Notes: generated from the sequence alone by a model not told the origin. A stretch of 64,000 bases of DNA from Pseudomonadota bacterium (GCA_013112535.1 JABFGI010000003.1:206895-270894); one strand, 5' to 3'; numbered from the stretch's first letter, positions 37,141 to 46,161 are shown. Program-made: numbers and translations.

Positions 37141-37170
37141 AAGTCGTCCAACTTGATCCGTTGGACTTTT
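37141..37170 (+). terminator. Hairpin with U-run after DUF2130 gene
   Basis: GTCCAAC-TTGATCC-GTTGGAC (37146-37166) followed by TTTT, 48 bp after the DUF2130 stop. It probably ends the Ubl/nuclease transcript so that the Wadjet operon has its own promoter. Confidence 0.7.
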
Positions 37171-37187
37171 GCTCAGAGAGGTATTAA

Positions 37188-37436
37188 ATGAGGCAGCCGG
37201 ATCTCGTATTTGAAGATGCGCCGAGGGGAATGGAATTTTTATATAGTCACAGCCGCCTAAATGTAGCAACAAGTCGCACAAGAGCGGCATGTATATTAAT
37301 AACTAATCCAGTTTTATTTGAGCCGGAATGTAAAACACCAAGACAAATGCAATTAGCAAACGCATTATGTCGTTACCAAGAGCTTGCTAATACTATTATA
37401 GGAACTGACAAGTTAAACAAAGTCAATTCACAATGA
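37188..37436 (+). pseudogene. C-terminal remnant of a Dna2/UvrD-like helicase
   Basis: An 82 aa frame reading DAPRGMEFLYSHSRLNVATS and then FEPECKTPRQMQLANALCRY, which is the extreme C-terminus of the superfamily I helicases fused to TM0106-like nucleases. All helicase motifs I-V are missing, so the frame is a fragment. The first ten residues (MRQPDLVFE) do not fit the family and mark the breakpoint. It stops 4 bp before the jetA ATG. It indicates that a full nuclease-helicase gene once lay here. Confidence 0.75.
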
Positions 37437-37440
37437 TGTG

Positions 37441-38904
37441 ATGAAAACTTATAAACAAATAATCAGTTATAAACGGCTTCGAAATGAAACTGCATGGAAA
37501 TTATTGGCTACTGATAACGCACCTATTACATTAGCATTATTAACCACACACTTGCTTGATAAAGAACGTCTTTTACCAAGTTCAATCTTACATGAACGTC
37601 TTAATCGCGAACTAGAACAACTACGAGTGCATGGTGAAGATTTACCACAGACGGCACAAAATTATATTAGTACATGGTTAAAATCTGGTTTTCTTGAGCG
37701 CTCTTATGAACCGCAAGCCAAGGAAGAAATGTACGAACTTAGCGCTGCTACAGTTCAGGCTATTCGATTTATTCAGGGCCTAACTGAAAAACGTACAGTA
37801 GCGACAGAAAGTCGTTTATCTTTAGTCATTCAGCAACTTGGAGCTTTAGCTGAACAAACTGAGCCAGACCCAGAATCTCGGATAAAAAATTTATTAAAAG
37901 AGCAGCAACGTATTGATGCAGAAATAGCAGCAATACGAGAAGGTAAGTTTGAAGTGTTAGCCGATGAACGTGCTTTGGAAAGGGCACGAGAACTTGTCGC
38001 GTTATCAGATGAACTCGCTAATGATTTCTCGCAGGTTCGTACTCGCTTCCAAGAACTCAACCGACAATTACGAGAGAGTATTGTTGAAAATGAAGGTAGT
38101 CGTGGAGATGTCCTTCAATCTGTGTTTGAAGGTGTAGATATTATATCTGAATCTGAAGAGGGACGTACATTCAGAGCTTTTTGGAGGTTGCTGACTGACC
38201 CAGAGCAAAGTATGGAATTGGAAGTTGCGCTTGAACAGATATTGTCACGGGATTTCTCAGAGAAGCTTGAGCGACGTGAGCGGCGGTTTTTATTACAACT
38301 GACACGAATATTATTAGAACGTGGAGAACATGTTCATGAAGTGTTACAACATTTTGCTCGTGGTTTAAAACAATTTGTACAAAGTCGAGAATATCAAGAA
38401 CAGAGAAGAATAAATAAATTATTAAAATTAGCGCAACGCAATGCACTGGAAATTAAAAATGATATTAATTTGTTTAAAGAAGTGGGTTACACATTAACGC
38501 TATCCAGTAGTAAGGTAGCATCATTATCCCAATGGGCTTTACATGATCCTAGCCTTGATGAAGTAGACTCGGATATTCAACAAGCTGACGGTGCAGAAAT
38601 ATCTCTAGAGTCGATAGGTGAGTTAGTCGCTCAGTCTGAAATTGATTTTCGTAAACTTAAACAAAACATCTGTCATTTACTCGAACAACATCAACAAATA
38701 TCAATTGCACAGGTATTGGATAATTATCCTGCTGAACAGGGTTTGGGTAGTATCATTGGCTATATGTCACTTGGTTCCAGGCACGGGGTTATATCAGAAG
38801 AACAAAAAGAAATTGTTGAATGGTCTGGTATGGATTCCCAATCTCGTAAAGCGACTATTCCTTGTATTTATTTTATGAGTGAGCGTAGCCATGAGTTCGG
38901 ATGA
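37441..38904 (+). CDS. jetA: Wadjet protein JetA (DUF3375)
   Basis: A 487 aa MukF/kleisin-like subunit of the Wadjet anti-plasmid SMC complex (family DUF3375). Typical are the N-terminal YKRLRNETAWKLLATDNAP winged-helix region, the coiled-coil KNLLKEQQRIDAEIAAIREG and the STWLKSGFLERSYE segment. The JetABCD complex loops and cleaves small circular DNA. GTG 37438 could be the start, but ATG 37441 fits better. Length is normal. It overlaps jetB by 14 bp. Confidence 0.95.
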   Translation: MKTYKQIISYKRLRNETAWKLLATDNAPITLALLTTHLLDKERLLPSSILHERLNRELEQLRVHGEDLPQTAQNYISTWLKSGFLERSYEPQAKEEMYELSAATVQAIRFIQGLTEKRTVATESRLSLVIQQLGALAEQTEPDPESRIKNLLKEQQRIDAEIAAIREGKFEVLADERALERARELVALSDELANDFSQVRTRFQELNRQLRESIVENEGSRGDVLQSVFEGVDIISESEEGRTFRAFWRLLTDPEQSMELEVALEQILSRDFSEKLERRERRFLLQLTRILLERGEHVHEVLQHFARGLKQFVQSREYQEQRRINKLLKLAQRNALEIKNDINLFKEVGYTLTLSSSKVASLSQWALHDPSLDEVDSDIQQADGAEISLESIGELVAQSEIDFRKLKQNICHLLEQHQQISIAQVLDNYPAEQGLGSIIGYMSLGSRHGVISEEQKEIVEWSGMDSQSRKATIPCIYFMSERSHEFG

Positions 38905-39529
38905 AGAAATAATGGAAGAAGATACCAAAAGTGAATTATATCCCGGTGATGTGGGTAAGTTACCGGAAGATGTCAGGCGGGTACTCATACAATTACTATC
39001 AGGGCCATTAATCGATAGTAAACGACATAGCAACCTTTGGTCTGTGTTGTTACGTCATCAAGATGTAATACGTTCCAGATTATCAGAATTATTCCTTGAA
39101 CTAATCATTGATCAGGAAATAGAGGTAGCATTCACTCGGCAAGCCGATACTGCTGAGCTTGATGCGCCAAAGCTATTACGACGAAGTCCACTTTCTTTTT
39201 TAGATACGGCATTGATACTTTATCTTCGACAATTATTAGCCGATGCTGACATGCAAGGTGAGCGTGCAGTTGTATCAAGTGTGGAAATGGTTGAGCAAAT
39301 GAAACTGTATGAAAAAAGTCAAAGTACGGATCAGGCAGGTTTTGAAAAACGGATTAATGCTGCAATTGAAAAAGCCAGGAAAAATACCGTTCTCAACATT
39401 ATTAAAGGTAGTGAAGATCGTTATGAAATATCACCAACACTAAAATTACTTTTTAATGCGGAAGAAATTTCTGCGTTAACAAAAATTTATGCAAGTTATA
39501 AGGATGAATCATCAAGGATGGCTACTTAA
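38891..39529 (+). CDS. jetB: Wadjet protein JetB (DUF4194)
   Basis: A 212 aa MukE/kite-like subunit (DUF4194) that binds the JetA kleisin. Family features visible are LPEDVRRVLIQLLSGPLID, the RHQDVIRSRLSELFLELIID stretch, LLRRSPLSFLDTALILYLRQ and GSEDRYEISPTLKLLFNAEE. ATG 38891 is preferred; a GTG at 38879 would add four residues. Its stop overlaps the jetC ATG by 1 bp (TAATG). Confidence 0.94.
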   Translation: MSSDEEIMEEDTKSELYPGDVGKLPEDVRRVLIQLLSGPLIDSKRHSNLWSVLLRHQDVIRSRLSELFLELIIDQEIEVAFTRQADTAELDAPKLLRRSPLSFLDTALILYLRQLLADADMQGERAVVSSVEMVEQMKLYEKSQSTDQAGFEKRINAAIEKARKNTVLNIIKGSEDRYEISPTLKLLFNAEEISALTKIYASYKDESSRMAT

Positions 39530-42500
39530 TGAATACAAATATTACGCCGATAGATAGCGAATGGGTCATGCCATCCCCGCAGTATCGTATGCAGCGATTG
39601 CAAGTTTATAATTGGGGTACGTTTTCAAAACTCCATGATATTCCTATTGCTGTAGATGGTTTTCTGTTTGTCGGTCGCTCCGGTTCTGGTAAATCAACAT
39701 TACTTGATGCCCTATCTGCGCTTATGGTTCCTCCTACATGGTTAAGTTTTAATGCTGCTGCCCGTGAAGGTGATAAGGGACGATATGACCGCAATCTGCC
39801 TTCCTATATTCGTGGAGCATGGGCTGATCAGGAAGATACAGGATCAGGTGAAATTGCGACTCAGTATTTAAGACCCACATCAACTTGGTCAGCATTAGCA
39901 TTGGAATATGTTAATGACGATGGTTCAGTCATGAGCCTTATCCAAATATTTTGGTTGCGCGGTAGTTCTAACCAAACCAGAGACGTTAGACGCCATTTTA
40001 TGATTGCTGAACGATCATTCGACATTTCATCAGAATTAAAAGAGTTTAATTTAGACCTTAGGAAGTTAAAAAGTCGCTTGGAAGATGTCTATCATTTTGA
40101 GAGTTTCAAACCCTATTGTGAACGGTTTAGACGGATGCTGGGTATAGAGTCAGAAATGGCGCTTAAGTTATTGCACAAGACTCAATCAGCTAAAAACTTG
40201 GGTGATTTAAATGATTTCCTACGTGATTTTATGCTGGATAAGCCGAAAACATTTGATGTTGCAGAACGCTTAACTCAAGAATTTTCTGAACTGGATGCGG
40301 CACATCAAGCAGTTGTTACAGCACGTAAACAAGTTGAAATATTAAAACCAGCGCGAACAAACTTTGAAAAATCACAAGAGATTGATAAGGAATTAAGTGA
40401 TATTGATGCGTTGTTGGATGGTATAGATGTTTATCGTGACGAATATAAAGTTAAATTAATCGATAAAGAAATCGATAAACTGAAAATAGATGTGCAAGGG
40501 TTGGCTGGAGAGGAACAAAAACAAAGAGCCATTCTAAATAATTACAAAACAGAGTTGTTGCCGCTAGAAGATCAACATAGAGATTTAGGCGGGGGTCAAA
40601 TAGAACAACTAGAAGAGAATAAACAGCAAAAAGAGCAAGAACGTGATCAACGACTTATTAAACATAATCAAGCAAGTGAGGCTTGTAAACAATTAGAGTG
40701 GACATTAGCTAACACACCTCAGCGACATGCAGAGTTGGTAGCAGACGCGAAAAATATTGTTGAATCATGGAAAGATATAAATGATCAAGCTGAACAAAGA
40801 CGTGATGAGTTACGTGATAAGGAAAAAGAGATAGAAAAAGAATTCATCGAAGCGCGTAAAGAAATTACTGTAATGCAAACTCAGCCTTCTAACATTCCTT
40901 CATTTATGCTGGAGTTGCGCCAAACAATTACTGATGCGTTAGGCTTAGCTGAGTTAGATTTACCTTTTGCAGGTGAATTAATAGATGTAAAAGAGCACGA
41001 GCGAGAATGGCAAGGTGCGATAGAAAGAGTATTGCATGGTTTTGCACTTTCTATGTTAATCAGTGAACGACACTATGCTGCGTTTACGAAATATGTTGAT
41101 GAAACCAATTTAAAGAAAAGACTTGTTTATTACAAAATCACCACAGATTACAGGCTAAACCAGAATAATATTCAACATAGTTCATTAATACATAAGTTGA
41201 ATATTAAAGAAAACTCTTACTATGACTGGATAACTAATGAACTAAATCGTCGGTTTGATTATGCCTGTGTCGATAATCTTAATGATTTTCGTAGAACTGA
41301 ACGAGCAATTACACGGCAAGGGCAAATTCGACATGGTAAATCAAGGCATGAAAAGGATGATCGTTCTGCTATTGATAATGAGCTTAATTGGGCATTGGGA
41401 TTTAATAATCAGGAAAAATTAAAGCTGTATCAAGAACGAGCTCAACAATTGGCGACAGAAATCAGTCAAATTGATGAGGCACTTAAAAGCCTATCCAGTG
41501 AAAAAGAACAGCAACAAGAACAGTATAGTTCTGCGCATGTACTAGTCAATTTACAATGGCAAGATATAGATATGGCAAGCGTTATGGATCGTATCGGGCT
41601 ATTGGAAAAACAATTAAAAGAATTACGTAGCGGCAATCGTGAGCTTCAAAATTTAAGTAATCAGATACAAGGGTTAAAACAGAAAATTAATGAAGTCGAT
41701 GAATTATTGAGAACGATAGGTGCTAAAAGTTTAAAGATTGAGAACGATATTGAAATACATAAAGCTGATATAGAAGCCCTTAGGTTGCAGCTCACAGGAA
41801 GTTTTTTAACAGAAGAACAAAGACAGGGTCTTGATGAACGTTTAAAGAGCTTGAATAAAACACTTGATATAAAAAACATTGATTCAGAATTCACAGCTAT
41901 TGAACGTAAATTAAACACTGAACGAACCATTCATGAAAAGGATCGTAATAAACTTATTAATGCCATAGAAAAATCGTATTCAGAATTCATCAGGGAGTGG
42001 CCGGTTGAGTCTGCAAATCTTGATGCGACTATGGAGTCCACATCTGAGTTCATACAACTCTTACAAAGATTAGAAACAGATGGCTTGCCGAATTTTGAAG
42101 GTCGATTCTATGAAATGCTCAAGAATCAAAGTACTGAAAATCTGGCAACACTCAATAAATATATCGTCGAAGCGCGTAAAGAAATTCGCGAACGTATGGA
42201 GTTAGTTAATGAAAGTTTAGCGAATGCTGATTTTAATCCTGGCACGCATTTACGTATTGAAGTAAATGACCGTCATTTGTCTCAGGTTAAGGAATTTAGA
42301 GAGCATATTAATAGTGTGCTTGAGTATGCATGGCAAATGGATAGAGAAGAGGCAGAATCACGTTTTAATATACTACGTAACATTGTAAATAAGCTTTCCA
42401 GTCAAGAGAATGAGGATCAACGTTGGCGAGCGTTAGTGCTTGATGTGCGACAGCATGTTGAATTTATTGGTCGTGAATCGGATAAAGACGGTAAAGAGCT

Positions 42501-42894
42501 GGAAATATATCGCTCCGGTGCAGGCAAGTCAGGTGGACAGAGAGAAAAACTGGCGACGACCTGTTTAGCGGCAGCTCTCCGTTATCAGTTAGGAGGGGTC
42601 GATGATGGTATTCCAATTTATGCCCCTGTTGTATTAGATGAAGCATTTGGTAAAGCCGATAATGAGTTTACTGAATTAGCGATGAAAATCTTCACTGCAT
42701 TTCAATTCCAGATGATTGTGGCAACACCTTTAAAGTCAGTGATGACATTAGAACCTTTTATTGGTGGAGCTTGCTTTGTCGATATTGCTGATCGAAAACG
42801 TTCAGCGACGATGCAGATTGAGTATGACCAACAACAACATAAACTAAACCTACCGGAAAAAGCTCGTGGCGAAAACCTTTCTGCTGAAGCCTGA
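39529..42894 (+). CDS. jetC: Wadjet SMC-like ATPase JetC
   Basis: A 1121 aa MukB/SMC-like motor. Walker A GRSGSGKST (residues 49-57) lies in the N-terminal head; two long coiled-coil arms (about 270-480 and 620-870) flank a hinge-like region, and the C-terminal head has SGGQREKLATTCLAAALRYQ (signature) and VVLDEAFGKAD (Walker B). This arrangement matches the DNA-looping motor of type I Wadjet. Length matches the family. Overlaps jetD by 29 bp. Confidence 0.96.
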   Translation: MNTNITPIDSEWVMPSPQYRMQRLQVYNWGTFSKLHDIPIAVDGFLFVGRSGSGKSTLLDALSALMVPPTWLSFNAAAREGDKGRYDRNLPSYIRGAWADQEDTGSGEIATQYLRPTSTWSALALEYVNDDGSVMSLIQIFWLRGSSNQTRDVRRHFMIAERSFDISSELKEFNLDLRKLKSRLEDVYHFESFKPYCERFRRMLGIESEMALKLLHKTQSAKNLGDLNDFLRDFMLDKPKTFDVAERLTQEFSELDAAHQAVVTARKQVEILKPARTNFEKSQEIDKELSDIDALLDGIDVYRDEYKVKLIDKEIDKLKIDVQGLAGEEQKQRAILNNYKTELLPLEDQHRDLGGGQIEQLEENKQQKEQERDQRLIKHNQASEACKQLEWTLANTPQRHAELVADAKNIVESWKDINDQAEQRRDELRDKEKEIEKEFIEARKEITVMQTQPSNIPSFMLELRQTITDALGLAELDLPFAGELIDVKEHEREWQGAIERVLHGFALSMLISERHYAAFTKYVDETNLKKRLVYYKITTDYRLNQNNIQHSSLIHKLNIKENSYYDWITNELNRRFDYACVDNLNDFRRTERAITRQGQIRHGKSRHEKDDRSAIDNELNWALGFNNQEKLKLYQERAQQLATEISQIDEALKSLSSEKEQQQEQYSSAHVLVNLQWQDIDMASVMDRIGLLEKQLKELRSGNRELQNLSNQIQGLKQKINEVDELLRTIGAKSLKIENDIEIHKADIEALRLQLTGSFLTEEQRQGLDERLKSLNKTLDIKNIDSEFTAIERKLNTERTIHEKDRNKLINAIEKSYSEFIREWPVESANLDATMESTSEFIQLLQRLETDGLPNFEGRFYEMLKNQSTENLATLNKYIVEARKEIRERMELVNESLANADFNPGTHLRIEVNDRHLSQVKEFREHINSVLEYAWQMDREEAESRFNILRNIVNKLSSQENEDQRWRALVLDVRQHVEFIGRESDKDGKELEIYRSGAGKSGGQREKLATTCLAAALRYQLGGVDDGIPIYAPVVLDEAFGKADNEFTELAMKIFTAFQFQMIVATPLKSVMTLEPFIGGACFVDIADRKRSATMQIEYDQQQHKLNLPEKARGENLSAEA

Positions 42895-44023
42895 AGATTT
42901 AACGCAGCGCCTACGTCAACGCTATAAAAAGCAGAATAAGCAATGGCTGATTGGTAATACAAACTGGCCAATAAGCTTTCCTTTAGGAGTCCCTACAGAG
43001 AGTCAAGCATATGAATATTTAAATGATGTGCAGCAATGGCAAAATCTATGGATGAATTGGGATGGAGAAGGCGAAATTCAATGGGTTGAGCGTCATTGGT
43101 CAAAATTAGGCAAGCAAAAACTACCTGAAAAAATAGTTATTGATACTCCTATACAAATTACTCGTTGGGTTGGCGAGGAACAAAACTGGATTAAAGTAAC
43201 ACAACGTTATCAAAAGTTAATAAATGCATGGCCTAGCCTCACAACAATTCTGTCTAAATATTTTAAAGTTTTACAAGAATATGATGAGCTAGATTTCGAT
43301 AGATTGTTTGCGGTGTTAGAGTGGTTAATAGAACATCCAAGTTCAAATCTATATATACGTCAGTTACCTATTGAAGGTATCCATACAAAATGGCTTATAA
43401 ATAGAAAATCAATGATTGCAGAATTCATTAAAACCATAACAGAGTCCGATGATAGCAATTTTTATCAAATCGCGGGCTTAAGACAAGAGCCAACGATGAT
43501 ACGAATTCGATTGTTAGATGAACAATTACGAGATTGTGTTAGTGGGGTAGGTGATTTATCCATTTCATTAGACTATTTGAAGACATTAATTTTACCTGTT
43601 GAAAAAGTGTATATTGTAGAAAATTTACAGACAGGTTTAGCTTTCAATGATGTGCCAGGTTCTATTGTTATTATGGGACTTGGTTACTCAGTAGATATAT
43701 TGCAGGAAGTTCAGTTGCTCCATGATTGCCCTATATACTATTGGGGAGATATAGATACAGATGGTTTCGCCATATTAAACCGACTAAGGAATTATTTCCC
43801 ACAGGTGCAATCTCTTTTAATGGATGAATCAACATTTCTTGAACATGAAAAATTATGGGGTTCAGATGAAACTCCAAAGACATCAACTAATTTGCCAATG
43901 CTAACCAAGGCGGAGAAAAAACTTTATGATGATCTATGCAATAACCGATGGATGAAAAATTTAAGATTAGAACAAGAACATATTTCATGGCCTTACGCAT
44001 TAGAAGTATTATCTTCCTTATAA
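42866..44023 (+). CDS. jetD: Wadjet nuclease JetD (DUF3322/DUF2220)
   Basis: A 385 aa topoisomerase VI/Spo11-like nuclease subunit which cleaves the looped DNA. The N-terminal DUF3322 part is followed by a Toprim-like DUF2220 domain with VYIVENLQTGLAF (catalytic Glu) and YYWGDIDTDGFAIL (metal-binding DxD near residues 293-300). GTG 42866 is the start (GGAAAAAG SD). All four Jet genes are intact and overlapping, so the system is probably functional. Confidence 0.95.
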   Translation: MAKTFLLKPEDLTQRLRQRYKKQNKQWLIGNTNWPISFPLGVPTESQAYEYLNDVQQWQNLWMNWDGEGEIQWVERHWSKLGKQKLPEKIVIDTPIQITRWVGEEQNWIKVTQRYQKLINAWPSLTTILSKYFKVLQEYDELDFDRLFAVLEWLIEHPSSNLYIRQLPIEGIHTKWLINRKSMIAEFIKTITESDDSNFYQIAGLRQEPTMIRIRLLDEQLRDCVSGVGDLSISLDYLKTLILPVEKVYIVENLQTGLAFNDVPGSIVIMGLGYSVDILQEVQLLHDCPIYYWGDIDTDGFAILNRLRNYFPQVQSLLMDESTFLEHEKLWGSDETPKTSTNLPMLTKAEKKLYDDLCNNRWMKNLRLEQEHISWPYALEVLSSL

Positions 44024-44044
44024 TTTATTATGGGGAGTAGTAAT

Positions 44045-44284
44045 TTATTTAGCTTTCTTCAAAGACTTAATATCTGGAAATAATTCTCCCACTTCAACAC
44101 CGAGCGCTATCGCAATTTGCATTGCAGTAAGCGTTGATATGTTGCGTTCACCCCTTTCTATCCCCCCCATGTAACTTCGGTCCAAACCAACTTCCGTAGC
44201 AAAGTTTTCTTGCGTGAAGCCAGCATCCTTTCTGAGTGCCCTTAGATGCTTGCCGAATAGAACGAGTTTGGGATCTTTTTCCAT
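44045..44284 (-). CDS. XRE-family HTH regulator
   Basis: A 79 aa single HTH_3 domain: FGKHLRALRKDAGFTQENFA, then TEVGLDRSYMGGIERGERNI and MQIAIALGVEVGELF. It resembles C-proteins of restriction-modification systems and many island regulators. It is convergent with jetD (21 bp apart) and divergent from 44395-44904. The target is unknown; it may autoregulate. Confidence 0.88.
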   Translation of the reverse strand: MEKDPKLVLFGKHLRALRKDAGFTQENFATEVGLDRSYMGGIERGERNISTLTAMQIAIALGVEVGELFPDIKSLKKAK

Positions 44285-44394
44285 GACTAGACAATATGGC
44301 TAGAATGACTATAATTCCACGGACTATCAGTACCATTAATGAAAATTATTTAATTTTGGTATTGGTTTAACTTTTACTAAAGGAGATAGATAAC

Positions 44395-44904
44395 GTGGGT
44401 AAAAAACAGGAGAGTATTGCAACGGTAACAGGAGAGATTGGTGAATTGGGGCCGCATGTAATTAAGGCAGATCACACGGCCTATGATTACATACGAATGG
44501 AGTCAGAAGGACAGGCAGTCATGATTAGAGATATACGAGTAAGTCAGACGATTGACTCTTATTTGCAGCCAGGATTGGATGTTACGATTTATGTACACGG
44601 CGGTGACAAACAGGGTAACAATGGATTAGTCGTAGGCGCAGAAATTGAAGGGAAGAAGATAGTTATTGATGATGATTTGAACGTGATGATTGAGGGCGTA
44701 AATAAGCATATGCGTCGGCTCTACATTTTCATGGGTATTAATTTATTACCGGTGCCTTTTGTGCCATTAATTTTGATTTTTGCCATCCCTGTTATGCTTG
44801 TAATATTTCTGCTTTTAGCAGTGTTTGCCATGCAAAAACGCAAGCTCAAATCTTTGCAGGAAGAAATTACAACTTTTTTAAATGGAGTAGAACAGCCGGC
44901 CTAA
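44395..44904 (+). CDS. Hypothetical membrane protein
   Basis: A 169 aa protein with a soluble beta-rich N-terminal half (residues 1-100, including GEIGELGPHVIKADHTAYDY) and two hydrophobic helices (about 110-125 and 127-150) before a basic tail. GTG 44395 has a strong AAGGAG SD. No family recognised. It lies alone between the XRE gene and the gene-poor region. Confidence 0.6.
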   Translation: MGKKQESIATVTGEIGELGPHVIKADHTAYDYIRMESEGQAVMIRDIRVSQTIDSYLQPGLDVTIYVHGGDKQGNNGLVVGAEIEGKKIVIDDDLNVMIEGVNKHMRRLYIFMGINLLPVPFVPLILIFAIPVMLVIFLLLAVFAMQKRKLKSLQEEITTFLNGVEQPA

Positions 44905-45005
44905 TCTTATACTGATATGAAATATACAGTTGACTCATAAAAAGAAGTTCATACTTATTTTGAAGGAGCGTGTATTAAATTTTTAATAAATAATAGTTGT
45001 GTGAT

Positions 45006-45173
45006 ATGACAATAAAGAAGACTGAGATAGTCAATCAAAAAACAGACTACGACAAATCAATAGGTGTTTCTTTAACACATTATACGCTTGAAAAACTTGT
45101 CGCAAAAATAACTGCGGAAAATATTCACTCCGAAATTCAGACAGGGAAACCAAGAGGAACTGAAATTTGGTAG
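45006..45173 (+). pseudogene. MazE-like antitoxin remnant
   Basis: A 55 aa frame whose second half (HYTLEKLVAKITAENIHSEI then TGKPRGTEIW) matches the toxin-binding tail of MazE/PemI antitoxins (YSLExLLAxITPENxHxE...GPxVGxEVW). The N-terminal AbrB-type DNA-binding fold is missing and there is a stop 12 bp upstream. No mazF gene follows: the next 300 bp have no open frame. It is a relic of a toxin-antitoxin module or a very short orphan antitoxin. Confidence 0.5.
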
Positions 45174-45339
45174 TGGTTAATATGTAGACTTGTTGAACAG
45201 TCACTCACGTGGCTTTTATTGAAGCAGAGAAAAAAACTACTCAAATATAATGTGTAGATACTATATAAAATGCATTTAATATAAGATTTAACTTATATCC
45301 ATTATTTTTAGTTAACGTCCAAGCAAATTCATCAAATAT

Positions 45340-45465
45340 GCTTAACAAGAGTGCGGGAATTTTTGCACAACTATGTTGCCTTTAACGCCGCTTTAGTCGT
45401 CTTTAAAGTCAACTTGGTTGCCACTTAATTTAAAACGCTAAAAATATTTTGCTGATGAGTTAAGC
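45340..45465 (+). repeat. Candidate integron attC-like site
   Basis: The 126 bp begins with GCTTAAC (fits RYYYAAC, 45340-45346) and ends with GTTAAGC (fits GTTRRRY, 45459-45465), which are inverted. Internal arms GCGGGAATTTTTGC and GCTAAAAATATTTTGC pair imperfectly with unpaired bases, as in folded attC sites. The order fits a cassette whose gene lies upstream (the MazE-like remnant). No integrase intI is in the window, and one site alone is weak evidence. Confidence 0.38.
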
Positions 45466-45480
45466 GGTCTTTTGAAGGGT

Positions 45481-45520
45481 TTATAATATTATATACCTTG
45501 TATCTATTATAATATTATAA
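45481..45520. repeat. AT-rich palindrome pair
   Basis: TTATAATATTATAT (45481-45494) and the perfect palindrome TTATAATATTATAA (45507-45520), 12 bp apart. The same 14 bp palindrome occurs at 30041-30054. Confidence 0.6.
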
Positions 45521-45849
45521 AACTACAATATTTATAATACTTTAATATTAGAATATTTTAATAATTATAAGTTACACCAAATTAAAAATAATTTCGACAA
45601 CTAAATAATTAACAAGTTCGCAAAAGGTGAGTGCGATTTTTTGATGGTTTTTATCTAGGTATTTGCGGGGATTATGAAAACAGTGTTTAGGTACTAATAA
45701 AATTAAAAGTAGTTAAATTTCTATACTTTTTGCAGTAAAAAAATCGATTATGAATTAATAACGTAAGATTTCGGTTTAAATTAATCAAATTTAGTTGTTA
45801 TTATGATTGCCTTCTTGAAAAGAACCCTCAGATAATTCATAGTTAAAGC

Positions 45850-46161
45850 ATGCGAATTCGAATGGCAAAGATATTATTGGTGTTGATGACCCTCTCCGGG
45901 ATCATCATGCCGATCCATGCCTACGCTCATGAGTTGTCTGAATCAACAGAAAGTCATGCTCACGAGATGGATGTTCAGCATGAATCTGATAGTGATTCGG
46001 TCTCCTGTGACCACTGCTGTCATTTCTCTTCACACTCTTTGGGCCTCGTGCAAAAAATTTCTTTTGCTGCTAATCATCGAATCAATGAAGTTCTGAAATT
46101 TCAGGAACAAAACTATCTTTCCATTAAAGGGCCACCGCCTTACCAACCCCCAATAGCTTAA
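45850..46161 (+). CDS. Small secreted Cys/His-rich protein of the Czc operon (CzcI-like position)
   Basis: A 103 aa protein with a signal peptide (about residues 1-27, ending HAYA), then a His/Glu/Cys-rich region (SHAHEMDVQHESDSDS, SCDHCCHFSSHS) and a proline end GPPPYQPPIA. It is the first gene of the RND operon and holds the same place as CzcI, a small protein of czcCBA loci. A periplasmic metal-binding or regulatory role is likely. The start could also be the ATG of residue 5. Confidence 0.7.
   Translation: MRIRMAKILLVLMTLSGIIMPIHAYAHELSESTESHAHEMDVQHESDSDSVSCDHCCHFSSHSLGLVQKISFAANHRINEVLKFQEQNYLSIKGPPPYQPPIA

Larger units (their letters stand above)
25690..45849. mobile_element. Genomic island integrated at tRNA-Arg (right end not defined)
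   Basis: The left end is supported: a tyrosine integrase directed toward the 3' end of tRNA-Arg, with an excisionase-like gene overlapping it and phage-type repressor control. Cargo includes 5'-nucleotidase, a ubiquitin-like cassette, nucleases and Wadjet. No relaxase or type IV secretion gene is present, so this is an island or a satellite-like element rather than a complete ICE. I did not find a direct repeat of the tRNA 3' end by eye; the right end given is only the start of the metal block, which might also belong to the island. Confidence 0.55.
45174..45849. other. Gene-poor AT-rich region
   Basis: About 680 bp without a supportable protein gene on either strand. It contains the attC-like dyad (45340-45465), AT palindromes (45481-45520) and a weak FNR-like motif (45775-45788). 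Nothing else recognised. Confidence 0.6.

Noticed and set aside
45006-45849. A complete mazEF toxin-antitoxin pair
   Set aside because: Only the MazE tail is present; no MazF frame follows within 300 bp.
25690-45849. Integrative conjugative element
   Set aside because: No relaxase, coupling protein or type IV secretion gene in the window.
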